In this document: positions 15,899 to 23,299 of the stretch, one piece after another
Layout: the number at the start of each line of letters is the position of its first letter
Position numbering within the stretch: the first letter of the stretch is position 1
Origin: Bacteroidales bacterium UBA4243
GTDB taxonomy: Bacteria; Bacteroidota; Bacteroidia; Bacteroidales; F082
DNA length: 48,721 bases
Assembly (NCBI GenBank): GCA_002396205.1
Contig: DGXB01000084.1
Span: 1 to 48,721, forward strand
Direction: 5' to 3'
Position numbers and translations under genes: made by a program
The notes under the pieces: generated by a model
Told to the model about the DNA's origin: nothing
What the model saw: only the letters and a program-made list of their open reading frames with translations
Databases searched by the model: none

Positions 15899-17677
15899 TT
15901 AATCCTCCGAAATCTCGCTCACCATGGCGCGGTAGGCCGAAAACACATTGGCCCGCGAAATGTAACCCAAATACTTCCCACCTTGAATGACTGGGATGTT
16001 GTATTTGCCCGATTTCTGGAATTTATGCACAATTTCCTCCATCGGTTCCTCGGGGTGGATGACATAGTCGGGGAGGACGGCGAAATTCTGTATCGACTGG
16101 TCGTAATGGCTCTCATCGAAAAGGATGCCGCGCACGTCGTCGAACAGCACATGGCCGCAGAAGAAGCCCTCCTTGTCGACCACAGGGAAGATATTGCGCT
16201 TCGACGACGATATTAAAGGTAACAGGTCGCGGAACAAACAATCGGGGTCGATGGGACTGAAATTGGTCTCAATCAACTGGTTGATAGCCATCATGTTGAG
16301 AATGCTCTTATCCTTGTTGTGCGTCACCTCCACGCCTTGCTCGGCAACGGCATTGGTATAAATCGAATGCTTGAAAAACAGCCTATTGATGGCATAGGCC
16401 AAGGCTGAGACAATCATCAGCGGGACGATGAGCGCGTAGCCATTGGTGATTTCGGCGATGAGGAAAATGCCCGTCAGCGGGGCATGAAGCATACCTGCCA
16501 CGAGGCCACTCATGCCAACCAAAGCAAACTTTGCAGGATCTAAATCACCGATTCCCAGATAGTTGACTAAAGTAGCAAAAAAGAGACCCGTGAACGCACC
16601 GATAAACAAGGCCGGAGCGAAGGTGCCACCCACGCCACCCGCGCCAAAAGTGAAGGCCGTGGCAAAGGCTTTCAACAAAATCATGCCTGCAAACAAGATG
16701 ATGACCACCAAGTCATAGTCCCTGAAGTTCGCAAACCACGGGTTGTTGAACACTGGACTGTAGTCGCCACGCAAGGCCGAGTTGATGGCTTCGTAACCCT
16801 CTCCGTAAAGGGCTGGGAACAAGAAGATTAACACACCAAGCAATGTACCACCAATAAGGAACCTCTTCCATGGCGACTCTATTTTCTTGAAACGTTTCTC
16901 CACACTGAAAGTCACCTTGAGGAAATAAGCCGATACCAAGCCCGCGAACAAACCCAAACCCACATAATACAAGGCATTGCTCGGAATGAAGCCCTCGGCA
17001 ATGGCGGCGGGGTACTCCACCGTTTGGCCCAAAAACATGTAGGCCGTCAGGATGGCAACAAAAGAAGAGCAAATGATGGGCACCAAAGCGTTGAGCGACA
17101 GGTCGATCATAAAAACCTCAAGGGCAAAGACAATGCCCGTGATAGGCGCTTGGAAAATAGCCGCCAAAGCCGCCGCACCACCCATGCCTATGAGTTGGAT
17201 GGTGTGCTTGTAGTCGAGCTTTAGGGCTTGAGCAATATTGGACCCGATGCTGCCGCCCGTCGAGACGGAAGGACCTTCCAGTCCCACCGAGCCGCCGAAA
17301 CCAACCGTCAGCGCACTGGTGACGATGCTCGACCATGTGCTGCTACGACTCACCTTGCCCTTGTTTTTCGAGATGGCATACAGGATGCCCGGAATGCCGT
17401 GCCCGACATCTTTTTTCAGGATGTATTTGCAAAAAAGTATGGTGAGCAAGATACCGATGGCAGGACAGATGAAATAAAGGAAATGCGAATAGTTGAACTG
17501 CGCATTGATGACCAAATCGCGGATGCCGTGGGCCAATTTCTTGATGATGACGGCTGCCGCACCCGCAAGAAAGCCCGTCGGGATGCTGAGAATCAGCATG
17601 AAACGACGGTCGGTCATGTGCGTGGCGCGCCATGTGTTGAACTGGTCAATCCATCCGTTGAGCTTGTCTTTGAGCAC
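15899..17677 (-). CDS. ClC-family chloride channel/transporter with C-terminal CBS pair
   Basis: 592 residues. The selectivity motifs of the ClC family are all present: GHGIPG (92-97), GSVGLEGPS (gating-type E134) and GGTFAPALFIGA in the second half. Ten or more hydrophobic segments fill residues ~25-430. Two CBS motifs follow to the C-terminus (FPVVDKEGFFCGHVLFDDV, IPVIQGGKYLGYISRANV), which often bind adenine nucleotides. The position of the internal proton glutamate of E. coli ClC (E203, in FIIEEM) reads E187-V188 in FALEVF, so the proton-pathway residue appears to be valine. That would favour channel-like rather than Cl-/H+ exchange behaviour. It is not of the small fluoride-exporter type. 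It faces xth divergently. Confidence 0.9.
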   Translation of the reverse strand: MLKDKLNGWIDQFNTWRATHMTDRRFMLILSIPTGFLAGAAAVIIKKLAHGIRDLVINAQFNYSHFLYFICPAIGILLTILFCKYILKKDVGHGIPGILYAISKNKGKVSRSSTWSSIVTSALTVGFGGSVGLEGPSVSTGGSIGSNIAQALKLDYKHTIQLIGMGGAAALAAIFQAPITGIVFALEVFMIDLSLNALVPIICSSFVAILTAYMFLGQTVEYPAAIAEGFIPSNALYYVGLGLFAGLVSAYFLKVTFSVEKRFKKIESPWKRFLIGGTLLGVLIFLFPALYGEGYEAINSALRGDYSPVFNNPWFANFRDYDLVVIILFAGMILLKAFATAFTFGAGGVGGTFAPALFIGAFTGLFFATLVNYLGIGDLDPAKFALVGMSGLVAGMLHAPLTGIFLIAEITNGYALIVPLMIVSALAYAINRLFFKHSIYTNAVAEQGVEVTHNKDKSILNMMAINQLIETNFSPIDPDCLFRDLLPLISSSKRNIFPVVDKEGFFCGHVLFDDVRGILFDESHYDQSIQNFAVLPDYVIHPEEPMEEIVHKFQKSGKYNIPVIQGGKYLGYISRANVFSAYRAMVSEISED

Positions 17678-17747
17678 GTTTCTTCTTTTTTAGGCCGCTA
17701 AAATAGGAAAAAGTAACGCGCAAATCGAAAAGAAACGTTTTTTTCCC

Positions 17748-17755
17748 TATTTTCG
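17748..17755 (+). promoter_or_regulatory. -7 box abutting the xth start (candidate leaderless mRNA)
   Basis: TATTTTCG, a one-base variant of TAnnTTTG, ends 4 nt before the ATG at 17760. No clear TTTG -33 element was seen. Confidence 0.4.
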
Positions 17756-17759
17756 CACC

Positions 17760-18521
17760 ATGAAAATCGTAAGCTACAACGTGAACGGCATCCGTGCGGC
17801 CATCAACAAGGGCCTGCTGCAATGGATCCAAGACTACCAACCCGATGTGCTCTGCTTCCAGGAGCTGAAAGCCACACCCGACCAGATTCCCTTGATGGAC
17901 TTCGAGATGATGGGCTACCACCACTATTGGTTCCCTGCCCAAAAGAAAGGCTACAGCGGCGTGGGCCTCATCACGAAACGCGAGCCCGACAACGTGGTCT
18001 ACGGCATGAACGAGCCTCTGTACGACAACGAAGGCCGCTTTCTCCGTGCCGACTTCGGCGACCTCTCGGTGGTGAGCGTATACCACCCTTCGGGCACCAC
18101 GGGCGACGAGCGCCAAGCCTTCAAGATGGTGTGGCTCGACTTCTTCCGAAAGTATGTCAATGATTTAAGGAAAGAGAGACCGCAATTGGTGCTTTCGGGC
18201 GACTACAACATCTGCCACGAGGACATCGACATCAACAACCCGCGCAAGCACGACACCTCGTCGGGCTTCCTGCCCGAAGAACGCCAATGGATGACCGACT
18301 TCCTCAGCGATGGCTACGTCGACTCGTTCCGCCACTTGGTGAAGGAGCCCAACCGCTACAGCTGGTGGAGCTTCCGCGCCGGTGCCCGTGCCAAGAACCT
18401 CGGCTGGCGCATCGACTACCACATGGTGACCGACAACCTGCGCGACCGCATCGCCGCTGTCGACATCCTGCCTGAGGTGATGCAGAGCGACCACTGTCCT
18501 ATCGTTTTGGATTTGAAATAA
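17760..18521 (+). CDS. xth: Exodeoxyribonuclease III
   Basis: 253 residues, full length. It is the AP endonuclease and 3'-5' exonuclease of base-excision repair. Exonuclease III/APE motifs are in order: KIVSYNVNGIRAA (Asn7), FQELK (metal-binding E35), Tyr in SVYHPSG, SGDYNICHEDIDINNP (Asp/Asn active site), GWRIDYHMV and the terminal SDHCPIVLDL with the catalytic His. The IDxxNPRKH and SGFLPEERQW stretches are typical of the XthA branch. No partner gene is coupled to it. Confidence 0.95.
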   Translation: MKIVSYNVNGIRAAINKGLLQWIQDYQPDVLCFQELKATPDQIPLMDFEMMGYHHYWFPAQKKGYSGVGLITKREPDNVVYGMNEPLYDNEGRFLRADFGDLSVVSVYHPSGTTGDERQAFKMVWLDFFRKYVNDLRKERPQLVLSGDYNICHEDIDINNPRKHDTSSGFLPEERQWMTDFLSDGYVDSFRHLVKEPNRYSWWSFRAGARAKNLGWRIDYHMVTDNLRDRIAAVDILPEVMQSDHCPIVLDLK

Positions 18522-18598
18522 TCGTTGGCTTTCTATGTCATTCCAATCAGGGGATTGTGCGACTGGAATCTATAGAAAGCAAAACGATTTGCATAAAC

Positions 18599-18631
18599 TT
18601 TGTCTTCATTTCAGAAAAAGTTGTACCTTTG
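18599..18631 (+). promoter_or_regulatory. Promoter of tRNA-Arg
   Basis: TTTG at 18599-18602, a 21-nt spacer, then TACCTTTG at 18624-18631; the mature tRNA starts 22 nt further on. A good example of the local promoter form. Confidence 0.65.
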
Positions 18632-18652
18632 CAGCGGAATTCCATTTCCGAT

Positions 18653-18724
18653 GGCCTTATAGTTCAAGGGATAGAACGGAAGTTTCCTAAACTTTAAATC
18701 TAGGTTCGAGTCCTAGTGGGGCTA
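18653..18724 (+). tRNA. tRNA-Arg (anticodon CCT)
   Basis: Full cloverleaf. Acceptor GGCCTTA pairs with TGGGGCT, allowing G-T pairs. The D arm is GTTC/GAAC, the anticodon stem GAAGT/ACTTT, the loop TTCCTAA with anticodon CCT, and the T arm CTAGG-TTCGAGT-CCTAG. The discriminator base is A, and CCA is not encoded. It decodes AGG. Its own promoter and terminator flank it. Confidence 0.93.
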
Positions 18725-18725
18725 C

Positions 18726-18780
18726 AAAACAACCGCCATAACAAACAAAACATCAATAAGTTATGGTGGTTTTGTTTTTG
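18726..18780 (+). terminator. Rho-independent terminator of tRNA-Arg
   Basis: AACCGCCATAAC (18731-18742) pairs with GTTATGGTGGTT (18760-18771), with one G-T pair and an A-rich loop, followed by TTGTTTTTG. Confidence 0.8.
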
Positions 18781-18877
18781 TATGACCCAAAATCCGCAAC
18801 TTCATCCCACGCATCCGAATTTGGTTCATGATTGAAAATATCCCGCCAAAAGGCAGAAGTCTCTCAGATTTTATGCT

Positions 18878-18885
18878 TACCTTTG
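18878..18885 (+). promoter_or_regulatory. -7 box of mntP
   Basis: TACCTTTG. It lies downstream of the in-frame ATG at 18828 and so favours the ATG at 18921. No yybP-ykoY manganese riboswitch was recognised between the box and the start; only about 30 nt are available. Confidence 0.5.
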
Positions 18886-18920
18886 CCATGTCATTGATGG
18901 ATCTAAATCATAAAATAGCG

Positions 18921-19490
18921 ATGTCTTTCCTCGAACTGTTTTTAATCGCTGTGGGCGTATCGATGGACGCCTTTTCGGTGTCGGTCTGCAAGGGTTTGAC
19001 CACCAAGCGTTTCTCCTTGAAGATGGCGCTGACGTGCGGCTTGTGGTTTGGCGGTTTTCAGGCTTTGATGCCCATTATAGGCTACTTCTTAGGCTCACAG
19101 TTCGCTTATTATGTCGAATCCGTCGATCATTGGATAGCCTTCGGTTTGCTCTTTCTGATTGGTGCCAACATGATTCGGGAAGCCGTAGCCGGCAAGGAGG
19201 ACTCGAAGCAGACCAACGCATTGGATTTCAAGACGATGTTCCTATTGGCTGTTGCCACCAGCATCGATGCTTTGGCGGTGGGTGTTTCGTTTGCCTGCAT
19301 TCAGGTCGAGTTGTGGTCGTCGGTGGCGCTCATCGGGCTGACGACGTTCGTTTTCTCCGTCGTGGGCGTGAAAATCGGCAATGTCTTTGGAACGAAATTC
19401 AAGAAGAACGCCGAAGTGTTTGGTGGTATTATCTTGATTCTCATCGGATTGAAGATTCTTTTGGAGCATTTGGATGTGCTTGCCTTTTGA
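18921..19490 (+). CDS. mntP: Manganese efflux pump MntP
   Basis: 189 residues, the usual size. Six hydrophobic helices form two repeated halves, each with the family's acidic motif: VGVSMDAFSVSV (first helix) and VATSIDALAVGV (fourth helix). The conserved Asp of each lies in the membrane and binds Mn(II). The protein exports Mn2+ from the cytoplasm. The longer ORF from 18828 would add 31 hydrophilic residues unlike the family and crosses the promoter. Monocistronic, between tRNA-Arg and a repeat-rich gap. Confidence 0.93.
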   Translation: MSFLELFLIAVGVSMDAFSVSVCKGLTTKRFSLKMALTCGLWFGGFQALMPIIGYFLGSQFAYYVESVDHWIAFGLLFLIGANMIREAVAGKEDSKQTNALDFKTMFLLAVATSIDALAVGVSFACIQVELWSSVALIGLTTFVFSVVGVKIGNVFGTKFKKNAEVFGGIILILIGLKILLEHLDVLAF

Positions 19491-19670
19491 AGGGAAACAA
19501 AAAACTCGGCAAAATTTTGCACACCTGTTCTCCCGAATTTGCAATGCGGAAGTCGAGAGTACCAGCATTTGCCATGCGAAACACACATTTTTCCTTGCTT
19601 TTCCGAAAAAAAACTGCTATATTTGCTGATGAAAAAGGACTTGTTGCCATGAAAGCCACAACCATTGAAA

Positions 19671-19736
19671 GGGATTGCAAATCCCCATACTCGGCACCAG
19701 CGAATTGCAAATTCGCTGGAACGGGGGATTGCAAGC
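19671..19736. repeat. Cluster of GGATT-GCA-AATCC type palindromes
   Basis: GGGATT-GCA-AATCCC (19671-19685), then CAGCGAATT-GCA-AATTCGCTG (19698-19718, perfect 9-bp arms), then a half-site GGGGATTGCAA from 19724. The gap 19491-19787 holds no credible gene. Weaker relatives of the same word (GAATTTGCAATGCGG, CATTTGCCATGCG) occur at 19537-19580. Same family as 24633-24683. Confidence 0.7.
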
Positions 19737-19749
19737 CTATAGATAGATT

Positions 19750-19783
19750 TTTGATTGAATTTGATGGATTTTGAGTAATTTTG
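19750..19783 (+). promoter_or_regulatory. Promoter of the second TPR regulator (candidate leaderless mRNA)
   Basis: TTTG at 19750-19753, a 22-nt spacer, then TAATTTTG at 19776-19783. The GTG start at 19788 follows after 4 nt. Confidence 0.6.
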
Positions 19784-19787
19784 CGGC

Positions 19788-21191
19788 GTGAAAAGTGTTC
19801 GAATCATAGTTGGTTGTTTGGTGTTGCTTGCCTTATGGGGTTGCGGGCAACAGCGGGAACGTGTTGCTGATGAGGTGATGCAACAGGCTCAAACCGAGTA
19901 TAATAGTGGGGTTGCATGCCTCAAAGGTGACAGCTTGATGGAGGCACTTCCGCATTTCTTTGAGGTGGCCAATCGTTTGGAAAAGCTGCCTGAGGACATG
20001 ACGAATGAGGAGATGCTGCTTGCATCGAAGGCTTGTTATCAGATGGCGAATGTGTTTGGAGCCAAGATGGAACATAACGCCGAAATTGACGCGCTGCACC
20101 AGGCTTTGGGTTTTCAAACTGCTATACACGACACCACTTGGATGATACGCTCAAGCTTGCAATTGGCCAGTGCTTTGGAAATCATTCAGGAAAACGATTC
20201 GGCCTCTTTTTATCTCAATCGTGTGATGCCGTTGCTCGACACTGTTTCTGACGATGTTGAGGATTATACCAGAGCCCGCTATCTATTGGCGTGTCTGTAT
20301 TTCGACAAGGGAGAAGTGGACTCTTGTGTGATGGTGCAGAAACAGCTCATCGACTTCAAGGCACGGCGCGGTATGGACACCAAAAACGATTCGGTTAACA
20401 TCGGTATAAACTTGTTTTTTGCCGACTTCCATGCTGAGGCGAAGCCTTATCTGCTGAAAATGAGGGAATCGGATTTCGATGATGTGAAACGTGGTGCTAT
20501 AATGTCGCTGTTGGGGCAAATCTATGAGGAGGAAAACAAGCCCGACAGTGCGGCATTGTTCCATAGCTTTAACCCCACATACGTGGAAGCTGAATCGGAG
20601 CGGGTGAGCGATGGGATGCTGGCCGTGAAGCAATACGAGCAATTCAAGGCGGAGCGTGACACACGGCTACAGGCTTTGCGGGAACAAAAGGCAAGCCAGA
20701 AACGGAATACTTACCTGCTATTGGGTGGCCTGGCCTTTTTTATGCTGGTGGCCATCGTTACAGTGGCGTTCAAGCGGAGGAAAAAGGACCATGTTTCTTT
20801 TGCGCAAAGTTGGGCGCAGTTTGAGCAGTCGGACATCTTTTTGCGTATCCGGGAGCGGTTGGCTGCCGATGGTGGGAAGATCTCTTCAAAGAATGTGGAT
20901 GATTTTTCCAATTTGGCATTGGGTCAGGCTGACTTTGTGGCCTTGAAGGATGCCGTGGATGCTGCGTTTGGAGGCTTTGCCAGCCGTTTGGCAGAGCGCT
21001 ATCCTGACCTCAGCCCAGCCGACCTTAATGCTTGTTGTCTTGCCTTGACGGGGATTAGCCATGCCGAAATGGCCGTGTTGCAAGGCGTGAAATACAACTC
21101 GTTCACCAACCGCATCTCAAAAATCAAAAAAATCCTTGGCACGGAAGAGAACCTTTCGACTTACTTGAAGAAGTTGCTGAAAGAGGGCTAA
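19788..21191 (+). CDS. Membrane-bound TPR regulator, paralogue of 4641-5987
   Basis: 467 residues from a GTG. That start is chosen because it opens on a lipoprotein-type signal (VRIIVGCLVLLALWGC); the next Met would remove it. TPR-like helices fill ~25-270 (EALPHFFEVANRLEKL, HNAEIDALHQALGFQ). A single transmembrane helix follows (TYLLLGGLAFFMLVAIVTVAF, ~residues 305-325). The C-terminal block is LAERYPDLSPADLNACCLALTG, then NSFTNRISKIKKILG. It matches the TPR protein at 4641 at RL.E.YP.L...DL..CCL...G.S and NS...R.S.IK. It probably senses outside the cytoplasm and acts on DNA inside. A terminator follows, and a T9SS cargo gene starts 169 bp downstream. Confidence 0.8.
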   Translation: MKSVRIIVGCLVLLALWGCGQQRERVADEVMQQAQTEYNSGVACLKGDSLMEALPHFFEVANRLEKLPEDMTNEEMLLASKACYQMANVFGAKMEHNAEIDALHQALGFQTAIHDTTWMIRSSLQLASALEIIQENDSASFYLNRVMPLLDTVSDDVEDYTRARYLLACLYFDKGEVDSCVMVQKQLIDFKARRGMDTKNDSVNIGINLFFADFHAEAKPYLLKMRESDFDDVKRGAIMSLLGQIYEEENKPDSAALFHSFNPTYVEAESERVSDGMLAVKQYEQFKAERDTRLQALREQKASQKRNTYLLLGGLAFFMLVAIVTVAFKRRKKDHVSFAQSWAQFEQSDIFLRIRERLAADGGKISSKNVDDFSNLALGQADFVALKDAVDAAFGGFASRLAERYPDLSPADLNACCLALTGISHAEMAVLQGVKYNSFTNRISKIKKILGTEENLSTYLKKLLKEG

Positions 21192-21224
21192 CTGGTTGCA
21201 AAAAGACTGATTTGAGAAAAAATG

Positions 21225-21255
21225 TGCCGTTTATGATGCAAAACGGCATTTTATG
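21225..21255 (+). terminator. Terminator after the TPR regulator
   Basis: GCCGTTT...AAAACGGC hairpin followed by ATTTTAT, with an A-run before the stem, a typical bidirectional intrinsic terminator. It separates the regulator from the T9SS gene at 21361. Ends are approximate by a base or two. Confidence 0.65.
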
Positions 21256-21297
21256 AGAGCACAAGATAAAAAATGTGTGTGAAATGTGTGTGTGATT

Positions 21298-21331
21298 TTT
21301 GCGCATCACATTGTTTTTTACTATACTTTTG
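21298..21331 (+). promoter_or_regulatory. Promoter of the T9SS cargo gene
   Basis: TTTG at 21298-21301, a 22-nt spacer, then TACTTTTG at 21324-21331, about 30 nt before the ATG at 21361. Upstream lies a GTGTGTGAAATGTGTGTGTG stretch (near 21275-21294) whose role is unknown. Confidence 0.55.
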
Positions 21332-21360
21332 CTGCTAACGAATGCTAAAGAGTTATCGCT

Positions 21361-23043
21361 ATGAAAGCAAAGACACTTTTTTTGATTGCCCTTGCGTTGG
21401 TTTTCGGGGGCAAGGCCTTTGGACAGGAGTGGGAACAATCTTACGAATACTATACCAGTGAGAATGAAATCACCCATATGCTGGATGCTTACGAGACTTT
21501 GGATGGGATCGTAGTCGCGTCGTGCTGCCATTTCTTCAAAAGCGGTTACGGGGATTTTTATTCACCTCATCCAGCATTGCGAAAATTCTCTTCTAATGGC
21601 GAGGAGTTGGCATATAACGAATTCTTTAAGCCCGCATATCGAGCTGCAAATCCTTATACTTTTGAACACGATGGCCAGTTGTTTGCTTTGATGGCCTATA
21701 ATCCCGACCATGATTTCTCGTATTTCAATTATTTCTTGAACTACGACAATCCACCTGATGACGCTATTCTCGGATTGTACAAATTGGATGAACAACTGAA
21801 CATTACGGAGTGTTTCGAACATCATATAAAGATTGACACTTTTGAAGTTCAAAACTCATCGTGGCAACTGAATCCGAATGAGCAATGCGGTACGCTCTGC
21901 CTGTTTTCCCCTTTGGTTGACGATGGGGTAATAGTTGGAGCTTATTTCAAAGCATATAGCCACGATGTTGACCACCCAAGAGGTCCTGATTCTTTGTTTA
22001 TGTTTAGAATGACTTTTGAAGGGGAACTTATTGATCAGATTGGATATGAGAACGTCTCGAATGGCGGAGGTGGTGCTGTTGAGCATCTGCTTGGTCGTTG
22101 TCATTTGGTGAAAACAGATTCCGGCTACTTGATGTATTATCCAGGCAGATTCAACACCACCAATGCATCCGTTCAAGGTCAAGCTCTCTATTTTGACAAC
22201 AATTTGAATCTCTTGAAAACGAAGCAATTCAGCCATACCGATGTCTCTGATTATCGCACCTTCTCAAAAATGAGTGTCGCCCGAAGCCGACATGGAACGA
22301 CCTATTTATCAACCCAGATTGAGCGCGAATACGGCGATGAGCAAGCCGATGTCAGAATTTATGACTATGATGATAATATTGCCGATCCTTCACCTTCTGT
22401 TACGGCATTGCAATGTCGGGTAAGAAGCACGGATTCATACGATTGTCCAGCTCGGCAAAGGTCGATTTCAACGACAAATAACGATGAACTCTATTTCTGC
22501 TACACTTTGAATTACGGCTATTTTTTCAACGAGGACTCTTGGATAATGATTGAACGACTTGATGCCAACTTGGATACTATTTCAACGTTGTTTTATGATT
22601 TGGACAAAGGCAATATCAATAGTTTGGCTTACAGTATTATTTCAACTCACGATGGCGGAACGCTCCTTGTTTTCTCATCGAAAAACCTTGACAATACAAC
22701 GCAACACTGGACTACCGTCACCAAATTCCCTGCCGAGGCCTTTGTGGGCATCGAGGAGGCGCATGAGTATGGACTGAAGATGGCCATCGCTTACCCCAAT
22801 CCAGGTAAGGATGTGCTGAATATCCGCACGGGGTTGCGGGATGCTTGGGTGGAGGTATATGACTTGAATGGTAGGCTGGTGCATAGTCAGGATATTACGG
22901 AGAATGTGACGGCGATTGATGCGGCGGATTGGGCCGAGGGCGTTTATGTTTGGAAGGTGTATACCTCTCAAACCGGCCCTTCGACAGGTTCAGGGACTTC
23001 AACTTCGACCCTCGCGGAGACGGGGAAGTGGGTGAAGGAGTAG
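21361..23043 (+). CDS. Secreted protein of unknown function with T9SS sorting domain
   Basis: 560 residues. Signal peptide KAKTLFLIALALVFGGKAFGQ. The body (~25-465) has no motif I recognise. It alternates short strands with aromatic and acidic turns (LRKFSSNGEELAYNEFF, LGLYKLDEQLNITECF, YFDNNLNLLKTKQF, MIERLDANLDTISTLFYD), consistent with a repeated beta-propeller-like fold. The C-terminus is a type A sorting domain: YPNPGKDVLNI, VEVYDLNGRLVHSQ, GVYVWKVYT. The end is unusual: between WKVYT and ETGKWVKE there is a Ser/Thr/Gly-rich segment (SQTGPSTGSGTSTSTLA), encoded around the palindrome at 22977-22995. It lies downstream of the TPR regulator at 19788, with its own promoter. Confidence 0.8.
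   Translation: MKAKTLFLIALALVFGGKAFGQEWEQSYEYYTSENEITHMLDAYETLDGIVVASCCHFFKSGYGDFYSPHPALRKFSSNGEELAYNEFFKPAYRAANPYTFEHDGQLFALMAYNPDHDFSYFNYFLNYDNPPDDAILGLYKLDEQLNITECFEHHIKIDTFEVQNSSWQLNPNEQCGTLCLFSPLVDDGVIVGAYFKAYSHDVDHPRGPDSLFMFRMTFEGELIDQIGYENVSNGGGGAVEHLLGRCHLVKTDSGYLMYYPGRFNTTNASVQGQALYFDNNLNLLKTKQFSHTDVSDYRTFSKMSVARSRHGTTYLSTQIEREYGDEQADVRIYDYDDNIADPSPSVTALQCRVRSTDSYDCPARQRSISTTNNDELYFCYTLNYGYFFNEDSWIMIERLDANLDTISTLFYDLDKGNINSLAYSIISTHDGGTLLVFSSKNLDNTTQHWTTVTKFPAEAFVGIEEAHEYGLKMAIAYPNPGKDVLNIRTGLRDAWVEVYDLNGRLVHSQDITENVTAIDAADWAEGVYVWKVYTSQTGPSTGSGTSTSTLAETGKWVKE
22977..22995. repeat. CCCT-TCGACAGGTTC-AGGG palindromic word inside a CDS
   Basis: Short stem CCCT/AGGG with inner complementarity, read as GPSTGSG in the sorting domain tail of the T9SS protein at 21361. 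From general experience this word is common as an intergenic repeat in Bacteroidota; only one copy is in this window. Confidence 0.5.
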
Positions 23044-23120
23044 CATCCTCGCTCGTTTTGACGTTTCCCAAATGATTAGTTTGCAGATGATTTGCCATTA
23101 ATGAACAAAAAAAAGATGGT

Positions 23121-23155
23121 TTTGGCTTGCAGAAGAAAAAAAATGTGTAATTTTG
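23121..23155 (+). promoter_or_regulatory. Promoter of tRNA-Pro
   Basis: TTTG at 23121-23124, a 23-nt spacer, then TAATTTTG at 23148-23155, 16 nt before the mature tRNA. Confidence 0.6.
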
Positions 23156-23170
23156 CAGCGCAAAACGGTT

Positions 23171-23244
23171 CGGGATGTAGCGCAGCCCGGTAGCGCGCTT
23201 CGTTCGGGACGAAGAGGCCGCAAGTTCGAATCTTGTCATCCCGA
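23171..23244 (+). tRNA. tRNA-Pro (anticodon CGG)
   Basis: Acceptor CGGGATG/CATCCCG is perfect. D arm GCGC/GCGC, anticodon stem CTTCG/CGAAG, loop TTCGGGA with anticodon CGG, T arm GCAAG-TTCGAAT-CTTGT, discriminator A, CCA not encoded. It decodes CCG. Confidence 0.94.
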
Positions 23245-23254
23245 CTTTGTCAAT

Positions 23255-23286
23255 GCCAGCTTGATTTTTTCAGGCTGGCTTTTTTG
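23255..23286 (+). terminator. Rho-independent terminator of tRNA-Pro
   Basis: GCCAGC (23255-23260) pairs with GCTGGC (23274-23279), followed by a run of seven T. The U32 gene start at 23300 lies just beyond, so read-through may supply its transcription. Confidence 0.8.
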
Positions 23287-23299
23287 TAAAGAAAGCAAA

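Noticed and set aside
18725..18920. yybP-ykoY manganese riboswitch before mntP
   Set aside because: The conserved core was not recognised, and the inferred transcript leader is only about 30 nt.
23153..23299. Extended N-terminus of the U32 protein
   Set aside because: This stretch contains the tRNA-Pro gene and its terminator; homology begins at 23300.
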